From: JBDTNK01 sp039933775
Lineage (GTDB): Bacteria > Chloroflexota > Limnocylindria > QHBO01
DNA length: 7,121 bases
Direction: 5' to 3'
Assembly (NCBI GenBank): GCA_039933775.1
Contig: JBDTNK010000088.1
Span: 1-7,121 of the forward strand
The notes under the pieces were generated by a model that was given only the letters and a program-made list of their open reading frames with translations, was not told where the DNA came from and did no database searches. Positions 1 to 5,414 of the stretch are shown one piece after another. The position numbers were made by a program, and so were the translations under genes. Positions within the stretch are counted from its first letter, which is position 1. Each line of letters begins with the position of its first letter.

Positions 1-261
1 CTGGAGCAGCAGCTCTCGTCGATCAGCCCCAACACGCTCTACACGCAGGTCGTGCGCGTGCTGCTCAACCCGGGCACGACGGTCATCGGGGTCCCGGGGA
101 TCGCGGAGCTCACCCAGCTGTCGCAACAGATCCCGTCGCAGCTGTCGCTCGACCAGAGCCTGCTCCTGGCGTGGCCGCAGGTCGTGATCCTCGTCGCGCT
201 GACGATCGTCTGCTTCGCGGCGGCGTACGTGGTCTTCCTGCGCCAGGAGATGCGCAGCTGA
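1..261 (+). CDS. ABC-2 type transporter permease, C-terminal end (partial)
   Basis: Only the last 86 codons are present; the gene begins before the window. Frame 1 is open from base 1 to the TGA at 259-261. The visible protein starts LEQQLSSISPNTLYTQVVRV. A serine-proline-asparagine-threonine segment followed by LLNPGTT resembles the periplasmic loop of ABC-2/NosY-like permeases. Near the end a proline precedes one strongly hydrophobic helix of about 22 residues (roughly residues 59-80). A short basic tail, RQEMRS, follows it, as expected for a last membrane span ending in the cytoplasm. Such permeases pair with an ATPase to export drugs, lipids or other substrates; the substrate cannot be inferred here. 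The partner ATPase would be expected just upstream. Family assignment rests on remembered resemblance of this tail, so it is good but not certain. Confidence 0.75.
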   Translation: MEQQLSSISPNTLYTQVVRVLLNPGTTVIGVPGIAELTQLSQQIPSQLSLDQSLLLAWPQVVILVALTIVCFAAAYVVFLRQEMRS

Positions 262-278
262 TGACTGAGCCCTTCGAG

Positions 279-290
279 TAGAGTCAGTCC
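279..290 (+). promoter_or_regulatory. Putative -10 box of a leaderless promoter before the 83-aa gene
   Basis: TAGAGT at 279-284 is separated by six bases from the ATG at 291. A TANNNT box at this distance would place the transcript start at or next to the A of the ATG. No Shine-Dalgarno-like sequence lies before this ATG. No convincing -35 hexamer is visible at 16-18 bp, and the preceding gene ends only 29 bp upstream. The gene could therefore alternatively be read through from the permease transcript. Confidence 0.4.
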
Positions 291-542
291 ATGACGGTCG
301 CCAGGGATACGACCTCGGCAGCTCGACGCATTCAGATGGATGTGCTGCGACAGCTCGGCGGGCCGGCCCGCCTCGAGCTCGCCTGCCGCATGAGCGACGA
401 TGCGCGCAGCGTGACCCTTGCCGGGATCCGACATCGGCATCCGGATTGGCGTGGCGATGCGGTCCACCGCGAGCTGCTGCGCCTCATGCTCGGCGCCGAC
501 CTGTCCGCGGCGGTGCTGTCGTCCACGCTCGTCAGTCGGTGA
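291..542 (+). CDS. Small helical protein paired with a nucleotidyltransferase (unknown function)
   Basis: An 83-aa protein with no signal peptide or membrane span. It is rich in Arg, Leu and Ala. Its core runs from an LRQLGGPARLELACRMSDD stretch (about residues 19-37) into a VTLAGIRHRHPDW motif (about 41-53) and a final helix with HRELLRLMLG. The layout looks all-helical. I recognise the pattern (helix, SDDAR, AGIRxRHPxW, ELLRL) as a recurring small hypothetical protein found upstream of nucleotidyltransferase genes in diverse bacteria, but I know no assigned function. The ATG at 291 follows a TAGAGT box directly. Its TGA (540-542) overlaps the GTG start of the next gene, so the two are probably translated in a coupled way. 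It may be an accessory or antitoxin-like partner of the transferase; that is inference from arrangement only. Confidence 0.72.
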   Translation: MTVARDTTSAARRIQMDVLRQLGGPARLELACRMSDDARSVTLAGIRHRHPDWRGDAVHRELLRLMLGADLSAAVLSSTLVSR

Positions 543-1108
543 GAACTCAGGCTCAGCTCCTGTCAATCATCACGGAGAGGCTCACCGACGCAGGCGTCAC
601 GTACATGGTCGTCGGATCCCTGGCCAGCTCATTCCACGGGGAGCCACGCCAGACGCGCGATATCGACATCGTGGTGGAGGCCGATGCAGAGCATCTGCAG
701 CGCTTTCGAGACAGCCTGGATCCGAACGAGTTCTATACAGATGCCGGCGCGATGCGCGAAGCGCTCGAGCGGAGGACGTCCTTCAACATCATCGATATCA
801 CCGGCGGATGGAAGGTGGACCTCCTCGTACGACGCGATCGACAGTTCTCGGTGACCGAGCTCTCACGTCGTATCGCGGTGAGGATCCTCGACACGAGCAC
901 CTTCGTGGCCTCGCCAGAAGACACGGTCATTGCGAAGCTGGAGTGGGCATCCCAAGGTGATTCGGAACGCCAGTTCCGCGACGTCATCGGAATTTTGGAG
1001 GCCCAGGGCGCAAGCATCGACCGCGCGTACCTCGACCATTGGATCAACGCTCTTGATCTCGGCCATGCCTGGCAGGCAGTCGCGAAGCCGGCGCAAGAGA
1101 CCGATTGA
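539..1108 (+). CDS. MNT-type nucleotidyltransferase family protein
   Basis: A 189-aa protein of the DNA polymerase beta-like nucleotidyltransferase fold. The signature is clear: GS at residues 26-27 on the loop after a beta strand (YMVVGS), then D41 and D43 in RDIDIVV, the paired metal-binding acidic residues. The likely third carboxylate is D94 in WKVDLLV. The C-terminal half (SPEDTVIAKLEW, then a helical region with RQFRDVIGILE) matches the usual helical tail of AbiEii-like and related transferases. The open frame extends upstream to 446. The GTG at 539 is preferred because it gives a GTGA overlap with the upstream stop, and because the extra N-terminus is arginine-rich out-of-frame sequence of the neighbour. 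Enzymes of this family transfer nucleotides to small molecules, RNA or proteins; some are toxins. Substrate and any toxin role are unknown here. Confidence 0.83.
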   Translation: MRTQAQLLSIITERLTDAGVTYMVVGSLASSFHGEPRQTRDIDIVVEADAEHLQRFRDSLDPNEFYTDAGAMREALERRTSFNIIDITGGWKVDLLVRRDRQFSVTELSRRIAVRILDTSTFVASPEDTVIAKLEWASQGDSERQFRDVIGILEAQGASIDRAYLDHWINALDLGHAWQAVAKPAQETD

Positions 1109-1139
1109 GGCGCTCGGCCGCCCCACGACGCGCCCGAGT

Positions 1140-1283
1140 TGACAATTGCCGTCCTGGTTTGCATTAGCGGGCCGATGTGGCGCTCCGGCGGATGTCGAGC
1201 CGGTTCGCACGCTCACGATCTGTGCGCTCGGCCACGGTTCGGCCGATTTCTCCGGCTAACGCGAACCAGGACGGCAATTGTCA
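1140..1283. repeat. Palindromic repeat element E1 (32-nt arms)
   Basis: Left arm 1140-1171 and right arm 1252-1283 are inverted copies matching at 29 of 32 positions. The outer 20 bases (TGACAATTGCCGTCCTGGTT) are identical. The palindrome continues inward: GGCCGA (1170-1175) with TCGGCC (1239-1244), GTGGC (1177-1181) with GCCAC (1231-1235), and CGCAC (1206-1210) with GTGCG (1222-1226) around an 11-nt apex. Almost the whole 144 bp could fold into one long hairpin or cruciform. It lies 31 bp after the nucleotidyltransferase stop and 46 bp from the ilvD stop, between convergent genes. It could therefore serve as a bidirectional terminator. No target-site duplication is evident and there is no coding capacity. 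Confidence 0.85.
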
Positions 1284-1301
1284 GGACGATGAGCCGGGGA
1301 C

Positions 1302-1332
1302 GGTCAAACGCGAACCAAGCGCGCAGGTGTCA
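1302..1332. repeat. Solo 31-nt unit F1 related to palindrome arms
   Basis: The unit begins GGTCA, carries GCGAACCA at 1310-1317 followed by AGCGCGCAGG, and ends TGTCA at 1328-1332. It resembles the right arm of element E3 (GCGAACCACGCGCGCATCTG, then TCA) and the solo unit at 3389-3419. The ilvD stop codon (complement of 1330-1332) lies inside its TGTCA end. It may be a deletion derivative of a full palindrome or an independent unit. Confidence 0.6.
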
Positions 1333-3090
1333 GCTCGAACGCCGATCCGGCTGTGCCGGCCGCGCCGGCTGTGCCGGAGGCTCCGTCACCGCGCCGGTGG
1401 ATGCGGACGACACGAGGGCCGCGTACTTCGCCAGCACCCCACGACGATAGCGCGGCTCCGGCGGCGTCCAGCGAGACAGCCGCGCCGCGATGACATCGGG
1501 TGCGACCTCCAGGTCCAGCCGCCGCGCGTCGACGTTGATCACGATCGAGTCACCCTCCTCGACGATCGCGATCGGGCCACCCAGCGCAGCTTCCGGCGCC
1601 ACGTGGCCGATCATCAGGCCGTGCGTACCGCCACTGAACCGCCCGTCGGTGAGCAGCGCCACGTCGCCGACCAGGCCCTCCCCGACGAGCGCGGCGGTCA
1701 CCGAGAGCATCTCCTGCATCCCCGGGCCGCCCACCGGCCCTTCGTTGCGAATGACGACGATGTCGCCGGGACCGATGCGCTGCGCGCGCACCGCGTCGTA
1801 GCACGCCGCCTCCGAGTCGAAGACGCGCGCCGGGCCGCGCTGGAAGCGGCGCTCGTGACCGGCGAGCTTGATGACGCAGCCGTCGGGCGCCAGCGAACCA
1901 CGCAGGATGGCGAGGCCGCCGGTCGGCTTGATCGGATGATCGAGCGAGACGACCACCTCCTGGCCGGGCGTCTCGACGGCGGCATCGGCCACCTCGGCAA
2001 GCGTGCGACCGTCAACGTTTGGCGTAGTCCCATCCACCAGGCCGCCCCGGATGAGCTCGCGGCCAACCAGACCGATGCCTCCCGCCTCGTGGATGTCGAC
2101 CGCCGTGAATCGGCCGCCTGGCATGAGCGAAGCGATGATCGGCGTGCGCTCGGCGATGCGGTCGAAGTCCTCGAGCTCGAGCGGGATATCGAGCTCGTGC
2201 GCGATGGCGAGCAGGTGCAGCACCCCGTTCGTCGAACCGCCGGTCGCCGCGACCGATGCGATGGCGTTGTCGATCGCCGCGCGCGTCATGATCGAAGACG
2301 GCCGGATGCCGCCGTTCACGAGCTGCATCACGATCTCGCCCGCTCGCCGTGCGGCATCGGTCTTTGAAGGATCTTCGGCGGGAATCCCGTTGAGCCCACC
2401 CGGCGAGATCCCCAGGAATTCGAGTGCGGTGGCCATGGTGTTGGCGGTGAACTGCCCGCCGCAGGCGCCCGGGCCGGGACAGGAGAGGTCCTCGATTTCG
2501 CGCAGCTCGTCGAGCGTGATCTTGCCGGCACGGTAGGCACCGATCGCCTCGAACACGGTCACGACCGTCGCGTCGCGCTTGCCGTGGATCGTGCCGGGAC
2601 GGATCGTGCCGCTGTAGAGGGCCAGGCCCGGCAGGTCGAGCCGCGCCAGCGCCATGGCGGCGGCGGGGATCGTCTTGTCGCAGCCGACGATGCAGACGAG
2701 GCCGTCGAAGAGATGGCCGCGCGCCACGAGCTCGATCGAGTCGGCGATCACCTCGCGGCTGACGAGCGACGCCTTCATGCCCTCGGTGCCCATGCTCACA
2801 CCGTCGCTGATCGCGATCGTGTTGAACTCCATCGGCGTGCCGCCCGCCGCGCGGATCCCCTCCTTGACCGCCTGCGCCAGGTCGCGCTGCGTGTAGTTGC
2901 AGGGCATCGTCTCGATCCACGTCGTCCCGACGCCGATGATCGGCTTGGAGAGGTCCTCATCGGTGAAGCCGATGCCCTTGAGCATCGCCCGTGCGGCGGC
3001 CCGGTCGGGGCCGTCGAGCAGCACGCGGCTGTGCTCCCTGGGGTCGTACTGTTCGGTGGAAGGGTCGGTGGTGCTGTCGGGATCGGTCAT
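1330..3090 (-). CDS. ilvD: Dihydroxy-acid dehydratase
   Basis: The protein removes water from 2,3-dihydroxy-isovalerate and 2,3-dihydroxy-3-methylvalerate, giving the 2-oxo acids for valine, leucine and isoleucine. It is a cytoplasmic iron-sulfur enzyme. From the ATG at 3090 it is 586 aa, close to the family's usual length. The three expected cluster cysteines are C64 (MPCNYTQRDLA), C137 (VGCDKTIP) and C210 (CPGPGACGGQFTANT). ISDGVSMGTEGM (about residues 94-105) and the C-terminal DGRFSGGTHGLMIGHVAPEA (482-501), with the probable base Ser486, are intact. The frame extends upstream to 3189, but the 3090 ATG is chosen because a TACACT box sits eight bases before it and homologues begin near here. 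Residues after about 565 form a proline/alanine tail that runs into repeat unit F1, which supplies the stop. The gene is transcribed divergently from the cupin gene. Confidence 0.96.
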   Translation of the reverse strand: MTDPDSTTDPSTEQYDPREHSRVLLDGPDRAAARAMLKGIGFTDEDLSKPIIGVGTTWIETMPCNYTQRDLAQAVKEGIRAAGGTPMEFNTIAISDGVSMGTEGMKASLVSREVIADSIELVARGHLFDGLVCIVGCDKTIPAAAMALARLDLPGLALYSGTIRPGTIHGKRDATVVTVFEAIGAYRAGKITLDELREIEDLSCPGPGACGGQFTANTMATALEFLGISPGGLNGIPAEDPSKTDAARRAGEIVMQLVNGGIRPSSIMTRAAIDNAIASVAATGGSTNGVLHLLAIAHELDIPLELEDFDRIAERTPIIASLMPGGRFTAVDIHEAGGIGLVGRELIRGGLVDGTTPNVDGRTLAEVADAAVETPGQEVVVSLDHPIKPTGGLAILRGSLAPDGCVIKLAGHERRFQRGPARVFDSEAACYDAVRAQRIGPGDIVVIRNEGPVGGPGMQEMLSVTAALVGEGLVGDVALLTDGRFSGGTHGLMIGHVAPEAALGGPIAIVEEGDSIVINVDARRLDLEVAPDVIAARLSRWTPPEPRYRRGVLAKYAALVSSASTGAVTEPPAQPARPAQPDRRSS

Positions 3091-3112
3091 GGGTTCCGAG
3101 TGTAGCGGCGCC
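3076..3112 (-). repeat. Promoter/start duplication, copy A (functional ilvD copy)
   Basis: This 37-bp segment holds the ilvD -10 box, the start codon and the first five codons. It matches 3327-3363 at 35 of 37 positions in the same orientation, 251 bp apart. Similarity stops sharply at both ends. Confidence 0.75.
3091..3104 (-). promoter_or_regulatory. ilvD leaderless-type promoter (-10 box TACACT)
   Basis: On the minus strand TACACT (3104-3099) is followed by eight bases and then the ATG at 3090. This spacing suggests the transcript starts at or within a few bases of the start codon. No purine-rich ribosome site precedes the ATG, and no clear -35 hexamer is visible. The box and the start codon fall within a 37-bp segment duplicated at 3327-3363. 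Confidence 0.5.
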
Positions 3113-3164
3113 AGCTGCGCGGGGCGGGGGCGCGTTCCGGGATGGACGGAAGGCGCATCGGTAT

Positions 3165-3298
3165 GGTCATACGCGCGCCCCATGCGCATTAGCCGGCAGA
3201 ACGCGCAATTTCATGGCTCCGCGGAGCTTCGCTGAGCGTGGCGAGGCGTCTTCGGCGGCGGTTATCCCGGCTAATGCGCATGGGGCGCGCGTTTGACC
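3165..3298. repeat. Palindromic repeat element E2 (32-nt arms)
   Basis: Left arm 3165-3196 and right arm 3267-3298 are inverted copies identical at 31 of 32 positions around a 70-nt centre. The arms start GGTCA outside and end GCATTAGCCGG inside. The inner end is shared with E1 and E3, while the outer part (CGCGCGCCCCATGCG) is unlike theirs. The centre has a perfect 12-base palindrome GCTCCGCGGAGC (3216-3227) and the segment GCTTCGCTGAGCGTGGCGAG (3226-3245), similar to the centre of E3. It lies 75 bp outside the ilvD start codon on its promoter side, between the two copies of the duplicated promoter. No protein-coding signal was seen. Confidence 0.85.
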
Positions 3299-3326
3299 GA
3301 ACGCGGGCCGCTGCGGCGGTCACGCG

Positions 3327-3363
3327 GTCGGCATCGGTCATGGGTCCCGAGTGTAGCGGCGCC
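3327..3363 (-). repeat. Promoter/start duplication, copy B (orphan)
   Basis: A second copy of the ilvD promoter and start region, with TACACT, eight bases, then ATG (complement of 3339-3341). From that ATG a 50-codon frame runs to 3189, beginning MTDADRVTAAAARV, but it reads straight through palindrome E2 and has no recognisable domain, so I do not call it a gene. Its first residues resemble both ilvD (MTDPDS) and the cupin (MNDADRD). If the box works, it would transcribe E2 toward ilvD. The alternative is a dead relic of a local duplication. Confidence 0.65.
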
Positions 3364-3388
3364 GTGGCCGTGCGGGCGACATCGGTCC

Positions 3389-3419
3389 TGACAGATGCGA
3401 ACCAGGCGCGCAGATGACG
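3389..3419. repeat. Solo 31-nt unit F2 related to palindrome arms
   Basis: It starts TGACAGATGC, like the outer left end of E3, and goes directly into GCGAACCA (3397-3404) and GGCGCGCAGATGAC, like the outer part of a right arm. It aligns without gaps to F1 around GCGAACCA. A 17-base stretch TCGGTCCTGACAGATGC (3382-3398) recurs exactly at 3431-3447 at the left end of E3. This is consistent with an element that lost its centre, or with a partial duplication of E3's edge. Confidence 0.6.
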
Positions 3420-3437
3420 ACGCGAGAGCGTCGGTCC

Positions 3438-3561
3438 TGACAGATGCTGTCCTGGTTTGCCTTGGCGGGGCAAATGAGGCCCGAAGCGAGCCGCCTGAGC
3501 GTGAAGCGAGGCGGATCCCAGCCCATTTCCCGGCTAACGCGAACCACGCGCGCATCTGTCA
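3438..3561. repeat. Palindromic repeat element E3 (32-nt arms)
   Basis: Left arm 3438-3469 and right arm 3530-3561 match at 24 of 32 positions in inverted orientation. The outermost ten (TGACAGATGC) are perfect. The right arm reads TGGTTCGCGTTAGCCGG on the complement, identical over 17 bases to the E1 right arm. The 60-nt centre has a hairpin CCGCCT (3491-3496) with AGGCGG (3509-3514) enclosing the shared TGAGCGTG. The element ends 30 bp before the cupin -10 box. Its arms have diverged more than those of E1 and E2, suggesting an older or decaying copy. Confidence 0.8.
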
Positions 3562-3591
3562 ACTTCAGAGTGCCGACCGCCCCGATGGCGC

Positions 3592-3605
3592 TACCCTACG
3601 CCGGC
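3592..3605 (+). promoter_or_regulatory. Putative -10 box TACCCT before the cupin gene
   Basis: TACCCT at 3592-3597 is followed by eight bases and an ATG at 3606, the same geometry as the ilvD promoter. That ATG opens only a six-codon frame; the cupin ATG is at 3623. No good -35 hexamer is visible. Confidence 0.4.
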
Positions 3606-3626
3606 ATGCACAGGATGGACCGATGA
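3606..3626 (+). CDS. Possible six-codon leader peptide MHRMDR
   Basis: The ATG at 3606 sits eight bases after a TACCCT box, where a leaderless message would begin. The frame encodes MHRMDR and stops with TGA at 3624-3626, overlapping the cupin ATG (3623-3625) as ATGA. This is the arrangement expected for coupled translation through a tiny first cistron. It is too short to judge by codon use and could be chance. An AGGATGG sequence (3612-3618) could instead act as a ribosome site for the cupin ATG. Confidence 0.25.
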   Translation: MHRMDR

Positions 3627-4003
3627 ACGACGCCGACCGCGACGTGATTCTGAAGCGCTTCGAGCAGCCCGACGAGGTGCGCGAGATGGAGCTGGGCCGC
3701 TTCGAGCTCATCACGCTGGGTGGCGCGACGATCGGTCGCGCGACGTATCAGCCGGGCTGGAAGTGGTGGCAGCACGTCGGACCGGACCTGGGGCAGGAGC
3801 GATGCGGGGTCGAGCACGTCGGCCTGGTCATCAGCGGCACGGCGACCGCCGCGTTCGAGGACGGCACAGTTATGGAGCTCAACGCCGGTGAGGCGTTCTA
3901 CATCCCGCCGACGCCGCACGACAGCTGGGTCGTTGGCGACGAGCCGTACGTCTCGCTGCACCTGGCCGGAGCCGCGCATTACGCGACCAGCGACGACGAC
4001 TGA
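3623..4003 (+). CDS. Single-domain cupin protein
   Basis: A 126-aa cytoplasmic protein with one cupin beta-barrel. The core runs from about residue 46 to 114. WWQHVG (H51) and CGVEHVGLVISG (E64, H65) correspond to the first cupin motif, and GEAFYIPPTPHDSW (H99) to the second, with the usual Gly, Pro-Pro and His pattern. H51, H65 and H99 are plausible metal ligands. Cupins range from oxygenases and isomerases to ligand-binding regulators, and the substrate cannot be named. The N-terminal 30 residues (MNDADRDVILKRFEQPDEVR) are charged. The ATG at 3623 has a weak upstream AGGATGG. A longer frame back to 3395 is rejected because it runs through repeats E3 and F2. The stop lies seven bases before the MFS transporter start, so the two are probably cotranscribed. 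Confidence 0.87.
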   Translation: MNDADRDVILKRFEQPDEVREMELGRFELITLGGATIGRATYQPGWKWWQHVGPDLGQERCGVEHVGLVISGTATAAFEDGTVMELNAGEAFYIPPTPHDSWVVGDEPYVSLHLAGAAHYATSDDD

Positions 4004-4010
4004 GCACGGC

Positions 4011-5204
4011 GTGGTCACGTCCGACGCGCCGGACCCACGCCGCTGGACGATCCTGGCCGTTGGGCTCGCGGGCCTCATCGCGGGCTGCGCGGCGCAGTAC
4101 GGGCTCGCCTACCTCATCCCCGCCCTGCGCGCCGAGGGCCTGACCCTGGAGAGCGCGACGGTCCTCGCGACCGCGCCGATCGTGGGCATCCTCTGCACGC
4201 TCATCGTCTGGGGCGCCGCCGCTGATCGATGGGGCGAGCGGGTGGTCCTGACCATCGGTCTCGCCGGCGCCGGCGTGGCCGAGCTGGCCGCTGCTGTCGT
4301 CGACGACGCGCTGGGCCGATGGCTGCTGCTCTTCGCGGTCGGCGCCTCGAGCTCCGCGATCCACGCCGCTTCCGGCCGCCTCATCCTGGGCTGGTTCGGC
4401 GCACGGGAGCGTGGCCTCGCGATGGGCATCCGGCAGACAGGGCAGCCGCTGGGCGTGGGGATCGCGGCGATCGTGCTGCCGCCACTGGCCGTGGGAGGCA
4501 TCGGTCCGGCATTGGGTGTGCTGGGAATCGGGTGCCTGGTGGCGGCGGTCGTCATCGGTCTTGTCGTGCGCGACCCGGACCGGCCGAAGCGCACCGCCGG
4601 CGCACCGCCCACCCACTCGCCATATCGCGAGCCGTTCCTGTGGCGCCTTCACGGCGCCTCGGCGTTGCTGGTGGTGCCGCAGTTCGCCGTCGCGGTCTTC
4701 GCGTTTGACTACCTCGTCAGCGGCCTGGGCTGGTCGATCACCGCCGCCGGCATCCTCCTCGCCGTCACGCAGCTCGGCGGGGCCGGCAGCCGCCTGCTGG
4801 CGGGTTGGTGGTCGGACCGTGCAGGCTCCCGTCTTGGCCCGATGCGGATCGTGGCGCTGGTGATCGGCGCCGCCATGGTCGTGCTCACGCTGCTCGCGAT
4901 CGTCGGACTGGGTGCGGCGGTGGTGGCGCTCGCCTTCGCTGCTGCGGTGACGGCGATGCCGAACGGGCTGGCCTTCACTGCGGTCGCGGAACGGGCAGGC
5001 TCCCGATGGGCCGGTCGCGCGCTGGGCGTCCAGAACACGTTCCAGAACCTGGTGGGTGTGATCGCCGCGCCGCCACTCGCGTTCCTCATCAGCGCGGCGG
5101 GCGGCGGTGCGATGGGATATGGGCTGGCCTTCGCGGCGGTGACGGCGCTGCCGTTCGGTGCCGCGGTCCTGATTCCCACCCGCGGGGAGGCGCCGCTCTC
5201 CTGA
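4011..5204 (+). CDS. Major facilitator superfamily (MFS) transporter
   Basis: A 397-aa integral membrane protein, the normal length for a 12-helix MFS carrier. It is hydrophobic throughout and has the central charged loop expected between two six-helix halves (VVRDPDRPKRTAG, about residues 184-196). The loop 2-3 signature is present as GAAADRWGERVV, and its counterpart in the second half as LAGWWSDRAGSRLGP. MGIRQTGQPLGVG in the first half is a common stretch in this superfamily. Substrate and direction are not evident; the second gene position after a cupin suggests uptake or efflux of a small organic compound that the cupin binds or modifies. The GTG at 4011, seven bases after the cupin stop, is chosen because it precedes the first helix (WTILAVGLAGLIAG) by a normal short cytoplasmic tail. 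A longer frame to 3720 only shadows the cupin gene. Confidence 0.9.
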   Translation: MVTSDAPDPRRWTILAVGLAGLIAGCAAQYGLAYLIPALRAEGLTLESATVLATAPIVGILCTLIVWGAAADRWGERVVLTIGLAGAGVAELAAAVVDDALGRWLLLFAVGASSSAIHAASGRLILGWFGARERGLAMGIRQTGQPLGVGIAAIVLPPLAVGGIGPALGVLGIGCLVAAVVIGLVVRDPDRPKRTAGAPPTHSPYREPFLWRLHGASALLVVPQFAVAVFAFDYLVSGLGWSITAAGILLAVTQLGGAGSRLLAGWWSDRAGSRLGPMRIVALVIGAAMVVLTLLAIVGLGAAVVALAFAAAVTAMPNGLAFTAVAERAGSRWAGRALGVQNTFQNLVGVIAAPPLAFLISAAGGGAMGYGLAFAAVTALPFGAAVLIPTRGEAPLS

Positions 5205-5221
5205 GTCGCGACAAGGTCGCC

Positions 5222-5353
5222 GCTTGCATCCCAGGCACCCATCGGCCAACTTGGCGCCGTTTCTTGGCGCTGCCGTGCCGTGGGACGCACAAACCCGCCA
5301 AGCGGAGCCCCGATTTCGCGCCTCGTTGGCCGATGCGTGCACCCCACGCAAGC
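5222..5353. repeat. Long imperfect inverted repeat E4 after the MFS gene
   Basis: Arms 5222-5258 and 5317-5353 match at 27 of 37 positions inverted, including CATCGGCCAAC with GTTGGCCGATG and the outer GCTTGC with GCAAGC. Inside, CTTGGCG (5263-5269) pairs with CGCCAAG (5296-5302). Size (132 bp) and layout resemble E1-E3, but the sequence does not carry their TTAGCCGG end. It begins 17 bp after the MFS stop and could act as a transcription terminator or RNA-stabilising structure. Confidence 0.65.
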
Positions 5354-5414
5354 AGTGGCGAGCCGGAGCCGCGAGCCGCAACGGAAAGCCGGCGCGACTG
5401 CGGAGGTTGCGGTC

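Larger units (their letters stand above)
3091..3622. other. Divergent intergenic region ilvD / cupin
   Basis: This 532-bp gap between divergent genes contains the ilvD promoter, palindrome E2, the orphan promoter copy B, solo unit F2, palindrome E3 and the cupin promoter, in that order. Repeats account for well over half of it. I saw no RNA gene and no convincing protein-coding frame apart from the six-codon leader at 3606. Confidence 0.7.

Noticed and set aside
1140..1283. Insertion sequence with terminal inverted repeats
   Set aside because: There is no transposase, no room for one, and no visible target-site duplication. A non-autonomous element remains possible and is reported as a repeat.
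1177..2367. Long plus-strand open frame of 396 codons opposite ilvD
   Set aside because: It is the antisense shadow of ilvD in G+C-rich DNA. Its composition is arginine/aspartate-rich with no domain, whereas ilvD has all family motifs.
3189..3341. 50-codon minus-strand ORF starting in the duplicated ilvD promoter copy
   Set aside because: It reads through palindrome E2 and has no family resemblance beyond the first residues copied with the promoter. It is kept only as part of the duplication.
1140..3561. Integron attC sites
   Set aside because: The TTAGCC end of the arms superficially recalls the GTTRRRY core, but it lies at the inner rather than outer end of the arms and GTTAGCC does not fit RRRY. 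No integrase or cassette structure is present.
3165..3561. CRISPR array, suggested by 32-nt repeats
   Set aside because: The repeats are inverted pairs rather than regularly spaced direct repeats, there are no unique spacers of constant size, and no cas gene is present.
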